Shown here one piece after another: positions 1 through 4,769 of a DNA stretch of 5,946 nt. The DNA lies in the NCBI GenBank assembly GCA_000715635.1, contig KL569202.1:5844-11789 (forward strand). The letters are read 5' to 3'. The DNA is from Streptomyces violaceus. Its GTDB lineage: Bacteria > Actinomycetota > Actinomycetes > Streptomycetales > Streptomycetaceae. Below the pieces are notes generated by a model. The model searched no databases. It was given only the letters and a program-made list of their open reading frames with translations, and was not told the origin of the DNA. The first letter of the stretch is position 1. Every line of letters begins with the position of its first letter. The position numbers were made by a program, and so were the translations under genes.

Positions 1-23
1 TCAGAGATGTGTATAAGAGACAG
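1..23 (+). other. Residual Nextera/Tn5 mosaic-end adapter at the contig start
   Basis: Positions 5-23 read AGATGTGTATAAGAGACAG, the 19-bp Tn5 mosaic end used in Nextera libraries, preceded by TCAG. The same 23 bases occur inverted at 5924-5946. This is library-derived sequence, not a natural inverted repeat or insertion sequence. It supplies a false ATG at 9 and the artificial N-terminus MYKRQ to the frame that runs into the hydrolase gene. Confidence 0.97.
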
Positions 24-57
24 GGGAAGGGGAGGCTTGCCGGCCCGAGCTGTCACC

Positions 58-67
58 GGAGGGAAGG
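58..67 (+). promoter_or_regulatory. Shine-Dalgarno that sets a TTG start for the hydrolase
   Basis: GGAGGGAAGG at 58-67 is a strong anti-16S match. Nine bases separate its GGAGG from the TTG at 72. There is no native in-frame ATG upstream, because the only one (position 9) lies inside the adapter. This supports TTG 72 as the real start. Confidence 0.7.
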
Positions 68-71
68 CCAG

Positions 72-905
72 TTGAAGACTCCCCGCCCGAAAACCGTCCG
101 CACCACGTCCGCGACCCTCACCACCCCCGACGGCACCCGCATCGCCCACCACGACCACCGCCCCGAGCGGGAATCCGCCACCCCCTTCCTGCTCCTGCAC
201 GGCCTGGCCGGCCATCAGGGCGAGTGGGACGCGGTCGCCGCCCGGCTCCTCTCCGACGGCCACCGCGTGGTGACGTACGACGCCCGAGGCCACGGCGCCA
301 GCACCCGCACGCCAGCGACCACCACCCGCGCGGCCCACGTCCAGGACGCCGTGACCCTGATCGAGGAACTGGCCCTGGCCCCCGTCACCCTGCTGGGCCA
401 GTCCCTCGGCGGCCACACGGCGATGCTGCTGGCCGCCTCCCACCCCCACCTGGTCACATCCCTGATCCTGGTCGAAGCGGGCCCGGCGGGCCCGAACCCG
501 GAACTCCCCGCACAGATCGCGACCTGGCTGGACGGCTGGCCGACGCCGTTCGAGTCGTTGGAGGCCGCGGAGACCTTCCTGGGCCACGAGGCCTGGACGA
601 GAACCCTGGAGCGGCGAGAAGACGGCTGGCATCCCACCTTCGACCGAGCCACGCTCATCTCGTCGGTCGCCGAACTGGCCACCACCGCCTACTGGCCCCA
701 GTGGTCACAGATCACCTGCCCCACGCTTCTCGTCCAGGGCGAACACGGCACCATGCGCCCCGACGAGCCCACCACCATGATCACCCGCCGCCCGGCCACC
801 CACCTCACCCGCATCCCGGACGCGGCCCACGACGTCCACCTGGACCAGCCGGACCGCCTCCACGAGGCGATCAGCACCTTCCTCCTTGACCTCAAGTTTG
901 ATTGA
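72..905 (+). CDS. Alpha/beta hydrolase fold protein
   Basis: A 277-aa protein from TTG 72 to TGA 903-905, a usual length for single-domain alpha/beta hydrolases. Seen: the oxyanion-loop segment LLLHGLAGHQ near residues 40-49, the strand and loop VVTYDARGHGAS near 67-77, the nucleophile elbow GQSLGG with Ser111, and the late catalytic-His segment DAAHDVHLDQ with His253. At the usual acid position after strand 7 the sequence is GEHGTMRPDE, without Asp at the expected Gly+3 place. Glu135, in LVEAG after strand 6, is a candidate replacement acid. Residues 160-210 form the cap. The family includes esterases, lactonases, epoxide hydrolases and dehalogenases; Ser at the elbow favours ester or lactone hydrolysis over the Asp-nucleophile dehalogenases and epoxide hydrolases. 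The substrate is not predictable. No signal peptide is seen, so it is likely cytoplasmic. The downstream marR-like gene lies 48 bp away, and its promoter overlaps this gene's stop codon. Confidence 0.88.
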   Translation: MKTPRPKTVRTTSATLTTPDGTRIAHHDHRPERESATPFLLLHGLAGHQGEWDAVAARLLSDGHRVVTYDARGHGASTRTPATTTRAAHVQDAVTLIEELALAPVTLLGQSLGGHTAMLLAASHPHLVTSLILVEAGPAGPNPELPAQIATWLDGWPTPFESLEAAETFLGHEAWTRTLERREDGWHPTFDRATLISSVAELATTAYWPQWSQITCPTLLVQGEHGTMRPDEPTTMITRRPATHLTRIPDAAHDVHLDQPDRLHEAISTFLLDLKFD

Positions 906-916
906 GGTCCTACGTT
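886..916 (+). promoter_or_regulatory. Palindromic operator in a promoter with 19-bp spacing, upstream of the marR-like gene
   Basis: A -35-like TTGACC (886-891) and a -10-like TACGTT (911-916) are separated by 19 bp. Between and overlapping them is a perfect inverted repeat GACCTCAA-N6-TTGAGGTC (888-909). The hydrolase stop codon TGA 903-905 lies inside the right arm. A start of transcription near 922-924 would give a leader of about 30 bases before ATG 954. Long 19-20 bp spacers with a central palindrome are typical of MerR-family-controlled promoters, and the half-sites resemble the E. coli SoxR box core CCTCAA-N6-TTGAGG. Autoregulation by the adjacent MarR-type protein is the other obvious possibility. 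The palindrome is certain; the promoter role is inferred. Confidence 0.6.
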
Positions 917-937
917 GATCGCGTCCAGACGACCAAC

Positions 938-943
938 GGAGGG
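938..943 (+). promoter_or_regulatory. Shine-Dalgarno for the marR-like gene, fixing ATG 954
   Basis: GGAGGG at 938-943 lies 10 bases before ATG 954, followed by a second purine stretch (GAGG, 945-948). The frame stays open upstream to a TTG at 915, but that codon has no comparable site and lies about at the predicted transcription start. ATG 954 is therefore the better start. Confidence 0.65.
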
Positions 944-953
944 CGAGGCACGC

Positions 954-1442
954 ATGAGCACACGGACCGAGGACCTCAAGGAGTACTCCCGGGAGGAACT
1001 GGCAGCCCAGCCGATCGGCGCGTGGACCGGCATGGCCTACCGCAGGGTGGTAGGAGCCATCCGCGCCCAACTGGCGGTCGAGGACCTCACCCAGCCCCAC
1101 TGGTGGACCCTCAACCACGCGGCCGGCGCCCCCGGCACGTGGACCCGCACGACCCTGACCGAACGCCTGCTCCCGTACGACGACCTCGACACCGACTTCG
1201 ACGCGGTCTACGACGACCTGGTCACCCGCGGCTGGCTCACGGAGGACGCCACCACCAGAACCATGACCCTGACCGAGCCGGGCGAGGCGGCCCGCCTCCG
1301 AGCCAGGGACCGCAACCTGCGCGTCCACCACGAGACCCACGAGAACATCGACCCGGCCGACTTCGTCACCACGATCAACGTCCTGCGCCGGATCGTCGCC
1401 AACCTCGGCGGCGACGGCAACCTCCCCGACAACGGTAAATAG
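954..1442 (+). CDS. MarR-type winged helix-turn-helix transcriptional regulator
   Basis: A 162-aa protein ending at TAG 1440-1442. An amphipathic N-terminal helix region (about residues 15-42, with AQPIGAWTGMAYRRVV) precedes the DNA-binding part at about 45-106. In that part, TQPHWWTLNHAAGAPGTW and the following TRTTLTERLLPYDDL form the helices around the reading head, DAVYDDLVTRGWLTED forms the helix leading to the wing, and residues 99-106 form the beta-wing. A C-terminal helix (about 135-150, VTTINVLRRIVANLGG) fits the MarR dimer interface. No cysteine is present, so direct thiol sensing as in OhrR is unlikely. The length matches the family. Streptomyces genomes hold many such proteins, usually repressors of a neighbouring enzyme or transporter gene that respond to small phenolic or lipophilic ligands. 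Likely targets are its own palindromic promoter at 886-916 and perhaps the hydrolase or VOC gene. The ligand is unknown. Confidence 0.82.
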   Translation: MSTRTEDLKEYSREELAAQPIGAWTGMAYRRVVGAIRAQLAVEDLTQPHWWTLNHAAGAPGTWTRTTLTERLLPYDDLDTDFDAVYDDLVTRGWLTEDATTRTMTLTEPGEAARLRARDRNLRVHHETHENIDPADFVTTINVLRRIVANLGGDGNLPDNGK

Positions 1443-1504
1443 TTCGACAGCCCCCGCCGCCCCAGCCATCCTGCGGTGCACGATCACACGACGAACACAC
1501 CCAC

Positions 1505-1510
1505 GGGGGA
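1505..1510 (+). promoter_or_regulatory. Shine-Dalgarno supporting the TTG start of the VOC gene
   Basis: GGGGGA at 1505-1510 lies 6 bases before TTG 1517. No ATG or GTG in the same frame is available near the start of the conserved fold, so TTG 1517 is preferred. Confidence 0.5.
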
Positions 1511-1516
1511 GAACCG

Positions 1517-1888
1517 TTGCACCCGACCATCCGCCACATCACCTTCGACTGCGCGGGTGAGCCGTACGAACTCGCCCGCTTCTGGAGCGAGCTGCTCGGC
1601 CACCCGATCTCCGACATCGACGAACCCGGCGACTCGGAGGTACTCATCGAGGACCCGAACGGCCCGGGCCTGCTCTTCGTCCGGGTGGAGGAGGGCAAGG
1701 CGACCAAGAACCGTGTCCACTTCGACCTCAAGCCCACGGGCCGCACCCGCGCCGCCGAGGTCGAACGCGCCCTCACCCTGGGCGCCCGCCAACTCGCGGA
1801 CCACACCCGCCCCGACGGCAAGGGCTGGGTCGTCATGGCGGACCCGGAGGGCAACGAGTTCTGCATCGAACGAGGCGAACTGGGCTAG
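1517..1888 (+). CDS. VOC superfamily (glyoxalase-like) protein
   Basis: A 123-aa single-domain protein from TTG 1517 to TAG 1886-1888. It has the two-module beta-alpha-beta-beta-beta layout of vicinal-oxygen-chelate proteins. The first module opens with IRHITFDCAGEPYELARFWSELLGHP (given here in two pieces: IRHITFDCAGEP, then YELARFWSELLGHP) at about residues 5-30. The second opens with RVHFDLKP at 66-73 and closes with WVVMADPEGNEFCIE at 104-118. This pattern, including 'DPEGNEFC', is typical of the Glyoxalase_6-like group common in actinomycetes. The residue in the position of the usual C-terminal Glu metal ligand appears to be Cys116, so classical glyoxalase I chemistry is not assured. Relatives include dioxygenases, fosfomycin- or bleomycin-resistance-type binding proteins, and many of unknown role. 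It follows the marR-like gene by 74 bp on the same strand and may share its transcript. Confidence 0.85.
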   Translation: MHPTIRHITFDCAGEPYELARFWSELLGHPISDIDEPGDSEVLIEDPNGPGLLFVRVEEGKATKNRVHFDLKPTGRTRAAEVERALTLGARQLADHTRPDGKGWVVMADPEGNEFCIERGELG

Positions 1889-1890
1889 CG

Positions 1891-1927
1891 AGTGACCCGG
1901 GGCAGACGGCTCACCCCGCTCCTCACT
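1891..1927 (+). terminator. Possible hairpin after the VOC gene
   Basis: AGTGA (1891-1895) pairs with TCACT (1923-1927), and CGGGG (1898-1902) pairs with CCCCG (1914-1918), leaving an internal bulge and an 11-base loop. It begins 2 bases after the VOC stop codon. No T-run follows, which is common for actinomycete terminators but also weakens the call. Confidence 0.3.
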
Positions 1928-1932
1928 TGTGA

Positions 1933-2106
1933 TCGCGCAGGAAACTCTGGGTGACTCTCCATGGGCTGGTGACACTTGAACTCGCCGGCGCCTTCGACGC
2001 CCCCACAGCAGAGGCCGCGTTCAGCTCGACGATCCTCGCCACACTGCGTGGCTGGACGACCCCCGCGGTCTTCCGCAGCCTTCTGCACGACGAACCCGCC
2101 CCCTGA
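1933..2106 (+). pseudogene. 5'-truncated relic of a TetR-family regulator (WHG-type C-terminal domain)
   Basis: The frame is open from just after an in-frame TGA at 1930-1932 to TGA 2104-2106, encoding 57 residues. It begins with SRRKLWVTLHGLVTLELAG and ends with WTTPAVFRSLLHDEPAP. The LW-x-x-LHGLV-x-LELAG string is the hallmark helix of the TetR C-terminal ligand domain of the WHG type, and such proteins normally end about 45 residues further on, as here. The N-terminal helix-turn-helix and most of the ligand domain (about 130-150 residues) are absent. No continuation is visible in the other frames between 1889 and 1932. Third codon positions are still mostly G/C, so decay or truncation seems fairly recent. 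A GTG at 1951 could in principle start a 51-aa peptide, but no good ribosome-binding site is seen. The identification rests on recognition of the motif, not on a search. Confidence 0.62.
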
Positions 2107-2342
2107 CGGAGAGAGCTCGACCAACCTCCACGGCCTCGGCCGCTCCCCACCTCAGAAATCCGATCGCACCTCGAGACGGAGCACTGCCACGCTCCCCTCA
2201 TGGACCGAACGACAGGGCGACTTCGCGGTTTGCCAAGCTGGTTCGGTCGGCTGCTCCGTCGGTGAATCCAGGAGACCCGGTCCGGTCTGCCGCTGCGGAA
2301 GCGTCAAACCGGACCCGGGCCAGCCCCCTGTGCATTTCGGCG
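2107..2342. other. Non-coding gap between the TetR relic and the methyltransferase
   Basis: No frame here reads as a recognisable protein on either strand, and G/C is less biased to third positions than in the neighbouring genes. It separates convergent units (plus-strand relic, minus-strand methyltransferase). The only structure seen is the GGTCCGGT / ACCGGACC hairpin at 2279-2315. Confidence 0.6.
2279..2315. terminator. Possible bidirectional terminator hairpin
   Basis: GGTCCGGT (2279-2286) and ACCGGACC (2308-2315) are perfect 8-bp inverted arms with a 21-base loop. The site lies 28 bp beyond the methyltransferase stop codon, between convergent units. There is no T-run on either side and the loop is long, so the role is uncertain. 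Confidence 0.3.
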
Positions 2343-3089
2343 TCAGCGGCGAGCAACGGCCAAGCTGACGACGTAGCGCTCCTCGACCGTCCTGTTCGGG
2401 AAGATGCCAGTCAGGAGATCCCGCTCCGCAGCCAAGAACGCCTTGGTGGCCTTCTCTCCGAGGACCAGGAAGTCGGAGTAGCTGGAGAGGTTCGCAAGGT
2501 GTGTATCGAGCGGGACGCTACGGGCCCAGGACACCTGGCGGGTAGTGAAGCCGAGTTCGGGTGGCAGGCCGCGGAATCGGGCCATCGGATCGGGTTCGCT
2601 GTCGTCGGCATCGAAGAGGCGGCGAAGGCGGGCGTCCTGGTCAGCTATCCAGGCGACCGTGCTGTCTGAGTCGTTCCACCAGAGGGCGAGCGCACCACCG
2701 GGGCGAAGTACTCGCAGTGCTTCCGGGACGGATTTGCGCTGGTCGGTCCAGTGCCAGGCTTGGGCATAGGTGAGGATGTCCACGGACTCGGAGGCAAGTG
2801 GCAGGTTGTTGCCGTCCCCGAGCACGAGAGGGACCTCGGGCAGTCGGAGGCGGAACTGGGAAGCCATTCCGGGACCGGGTTCCACTGCGATGACCTGTGC
2901 ACCATGGGCATGGAGGAGAGCGGTCGCCAGACCGGTGCCAGCACCGATGTCCGCGATGCGGGCGCCATCTAAGGGCCGGTTGGCGAGTTCTTCGAGTGCG
3001 CTGAGCAGAGCCGGCGGATAGGACGGGCGGTTTGCGGCGTAGCTGGCGGCGGCCTTGTCGAAGGAACGGGCCTGAGAGGTAATGGTCAT
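2343..3089 (-). CDS. Class I SAM-dependent methyltransferase
   Basis: A 248-aa protein. ATG at 3089-3087 is preceded by GAGG (complement of 3098-3101) at 8 bases; the frame runs further upstream, but that extension is compositionally non-coding. Seen: FDKAAASYAANRPSYP at residues 10-25, common in the Methyltransf_11/25 type; SAM motif I IADIGAGTGLAT at 45-56; the acidic ribose-binding residue Glu70 in VIAVEPG; GDGNNLPL at 91-98 near the adenine site; motif II VDILTYAQAWHW at 103-114; motif III LRPGGALALWW at 128-138. The C-terminal third is variable and probably binds the acceptor. Small-molecule O-, N- or C-methylation is the family norm; the acceptor is unknown. Leu40 is encoded by TTA (complement of 2970-2972), the rare codon read by the bldA tRNA in Streptomyces, suggesting developmentally delayed translation. 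It stands alone, about 475 bp from the graspetide operon, with no evidence that it belongs to it. Confidence 0.9.
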   Translation of the reverse strand: MTITSQARSFDKAAASYAANRPSYPPALLSALEELANRPLDGARIADIGAGTGLATALLHAHGAQVIAVEPGPGMASQFRLRLPEVPLVLGDGNNLPLASESVDILTYAQAWHWTDQRKSVPEALRVLRPGGALALWWNDSDSTVAWIADQDARLRRLFDADDSEPDPMARFRGLPPELGFTTRQVSWARSVPLDTHLANLSSYSDFLVLGEKATKAFLAAERDLLTGIFPNRTVEERYVVSLAVARR

Positions 3090-3097
3090 GCAATCAT

Positions 3098-3101
3098 CCT
3101 C
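3098..3101 (-). promoter_or_regulatory. Ribosome-binding site fixing the methyltransferase start
   Basis: On the minus strand GAGG lies 8 bases before ATG 3089. It separates the real start from the longer open frame that extends upstream to 3506. Confidence 0.6.
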
Positions 3102-3149
3102 GTTGGCCGAAGGCGCCTGACACAGTGCTTTACTGCCGTTTTCCCGGCA

Positions 3150-3170
3150 CCGCCGCCTGCGGGGCGGCGG
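3150..3170. repeat. GC-rich hairpin upstream of the methyltransferase
   Basis: CCGCCGCC (3150-3157) and GGCGGCGG (3163-3170) are perfect 8-bp arms around a 5-base loop. Read on the minus strand, the hairpin lies 60-80 bases before the methyltransferase ATG, so it could be an operator, part of a structured leader, or a simple GC-rich palindrome. No T-run is present on either side. Confidence 0.5.
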
Positions 3171-3419
3171 ACCGCTGGTGTGGGATGTTGTGGGGTCCTT
3201 AACCCGACGACCGAACCGGCCCTTTCCACTGCTGTCGAGGAGGTCCTGGACCGAGCTGGTGGCCCACTCTGGGCGGGCTACAGCCGCCGCTGACCACGAC
3301 CCACGACGGCCTGCCCCTCCACCACGGACCCGCAACCCGGCCACGGTCCGGCACCACTCCCCACCGTTCCCCGCCGCCCCACCCCTGGGCCGCCCGGCCG
3401 GGCAAATCCCCGCGGTGGA

Positions 3420-3495
3420 GGGGCGAGAGTCAAGAGTGAAGCGAAGCGCAATCGGCGGCAGCCGACGCCCGAAGGGCGCTCTTGACACTCGCCCC
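3420..3495. repeat. Cloverleaf-like structured inverted repeat
   Basis: Outer arms 3420-3436 (GGGGCGAGAGTCAAGAG) and 3479-3495 pair at 16 of 17 positions. Three smaller hairpins lie between them: GCG-AAG-CGC at 3441-3449, TCGGC-GGCA-GCCGA at 3452-3465 and CGCCC-GAA-GGGCG at 3466-3478. The last two abut each other, and the third abuts the right outer arm, so the whole can fold as a four-way junction. It starts 68 bp beyond the tgmC stop codon on the minus strand. It could be a terminator or RNA-processing structure for the tgm operon, a small structured RNA, or a dispersed intergenic repeat (REP- or MITE-like). The pairing is visible in the sequence; the role is inference. Confidence 0.7.
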
Positions 3496-3563
3496 GGAGA
3501 CGCCAACCTCGGGAGAACCGGGCGGCCGTGAGCACCTTGCGGCCAACGTGTTGCTTGCAGGAG

Positions 3564-4769
3564 CTATCGGTTGAAGGCGGGCAGCGACAGGCCAGGCATG
3601 TTCGGGTGCTGCAAGACCTGCCTGCCAGCGCACACGCGCAGCACGAATGTCTCGGGACCTGGGCGGCCTGCCGAGTCGAAGGCGTCCAGAACCCCCTCGA
3701 CGCGTTCCCACAACCTCACCGGCCCGCCCTCACGCACATCCCAACTGCCGTCGCCAGAAGCGAGAGTGGTCGCGGAGCCACTCACGACGTCGACGAGGTG
3801 TACGACCTCGCCGACGGTGATCAACTGGGCGTTCGGCACCGCACATTGCACCAGGAACCGCAGGTGGTGTGCTTCGTCCGTCGCAGCCATGAGGCGCTCC
3901 GGACCGTGCTGAGCCGGGCGGGGCTTGTCCGGCAGGCCCGCGGCCCAGTGGGCTGGGTTACCGAACGCTGGTGCGGCATGAGTTCGGGCGGCCATGAAGG
4001 AGACCGCGCCGGGCAGCAGCGCCCCCTCTGCTGTGCCGTCCTCGGCCACGGTGAGCAGGACACGGGCGTATCCGTAGAGCCATCCCGACAGGGTGAGCAG
4101 GATCTTTCCACCCGGCCGGGTCTGGGCGAGCAGCGCGGGTGGGACGGCACGGAAGGAGCAGGCGGCCACGATTCGATCGAAGCGGGCCTCGGGCCAGTAC
4201 CCGTACAGTCCGTCCGCTACGGCCAGGGTCGGGGTGTAACCGCAGCCGTACAGCGCGTCCGCCGCCGCCTCCAACCGTCGAGGGTCGACTTCGATGCTGG
4301 TGACATCTCCGGAGTCGAGGCGCTCGCAGGCCAGGGCGGTCGAGTAACCGGCCCCGGTCCCGATCTCCAGCACTGTGTGACCCTCTGCCACTTCGGAGTC
4401 GGCCCACATACGCAGCACCAGGGAGGGCAGCGTGGACGACGAGGTAGGCGCGCCACCAGATCGGACGACCGGAGCCTTCCAATCGGGCTCTCCCCCGTCG
4501 AACTGGGTGATCAGCGTGGTGTCGGAGTACGTGGCTGCCAGCCACCGCCCGTAGTCGAGCTCGGCGGTGACCGGTTCCCACACCGTCAGTCCTCGCTCGT
4601 CGCGCTCATCGGCGGGCAGGTAGAAACCGGGCACGAACCGGTGCCGTGGCACCGCCTCCACCGCTGCCCGCCAGGCCGGGTCCACAAGGACACCGTCTTG
4701 GGCGACGGCGTCCGCCATGGCTTCGCGCAGGCGGACCGCGTCGGTCTCAGGGTCGGCGGGCATCGCCAT
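3564..4769 (-). CDS. tgmC: ATP-grasp peptide maturase system methyltransferase (PIMT-like, graspetide aspartimidylation)
   Basis: A 401-aa protein. ATG 4769 is preceded by AAGGAG (complement of 4780-4785) at 10 bases, inside the end of tgmB; a second ATG at 4763 is less well spaced. Seen: an N-terminal PIMT-type segment VEAVPRHRFVPGFYLP at residues 37-52, a Ser/Thr-rich loop PTSSSTLPSLVLRM at 108-121 in the place of the isoaspartate-binding loop, SAM motif I VLEIGTGAGYSTAL at 133-146, acidic Glu160 in SIEVDP, DGLYGYWPEARFDRIV at 186-201, and TRPGGKILLTLSGW at 217-230. Housekeeping protein-L-isoaspartate methyltransferases are about 210-225 aa; the extra 160-170 C-terminal residues are typical of the RiPP-linked form. 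In fuscimiditide biosynthesis such an enzyme methylates a core Asp, which then closes to an aspartimide. It overlaps tgmB by 23 bp and is last in the operon. Confidence 0.9.
   Translation of the reverse strand: MAMPADPETDAVRLREAMADAVAQDGVLVDPAWRAAVEAVPRHRFVPGFYLPADERDERGLTVWEPVTAELDYGRWLAATYSDTTLITQFDGGEPDWKAPVVRSGGAPTSSSTLPSLVLRMWADSEVAEGHTVLEIGTGAGYSTALACERLDSGDVTSIEVDPRRLEAAADALYGCGYTPTLAVADGLYGYWPEARFDRIVAACSFRAVPPALLAQTRPGGKILLTLSGWLYGYARVLLTVAEDGTAEGALLPGAVSFMAARTHAAPAFGNPAHWAAGLPDKPRPAQHGPERLMAATDEAHHLRFLVQCAVPNAQLITVGEVVHLVDVVSGSATTLASGDGSWDVREGGPVRLWERVEGVLDAFDSAGRPGPETFVLRVCAGRQVLQHPNMPGLSLPAFNR

Larger units (their letters stand above)
3090..3419. other. Non-coding, repeat-rich upstream region of the methyltransferase
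   Basis: Frames across this stretch are low-complexity Pro/Arg/Gly-rich and show no protein family on either strand. It holds the hairpin at 3150-3170, a perfect 12-bp palindrome GCCCGGCCGGGC at 3392-3403, and an inverted pair at 3314-3327 and 3410-3423 (13 of 14 bases). The methyltransferase promoter should lie in the first 150 bp, but no convincing -35/-10 pair is visible. Confidence 0.6.

Noticed and set aside
9..71. N-terminal extension of the hydrolase starting with MYKRQ
   Set aside because: The ATG and first residues come from the Nextera mosaic end. TTG 72 with a good ribosome-binding site is the better start.
902..1438. Plus-strand 178-codon frame overlapping the marR-like gene
   Set aside because: Arg/Pro/His-rich translation typical of a shifted frame of high-GC coding DNA. 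The frame from ATG 954 has the winged-helix pattern.
705..1487. Minus-strand 260-codon frame across the hydrolase 3' end and marR-like gene
   Set aside because: Gly/Val/Ala-rich shadow with no family motif, spanning two recognised plus-strand genes and their promoter.
3090..3506. N-terminal extension of the methyltransferase (139 extra residues)
   Set aside because: The extension is low-complexity Arg/Pro/Gly-rich, crosses strong inverted repeats and precedes a well-placed GAGG-ATG at 3089. The conserved fold starts at residue 10 of the shorter form.
3178..3531. Plus-strand 117-codon frame over the spacer and cloverleaf
   Set aside because: No protein family is recognised and it runs through the inverted repeats, so it is best read as a spurious frame over structured non-coding DNA.
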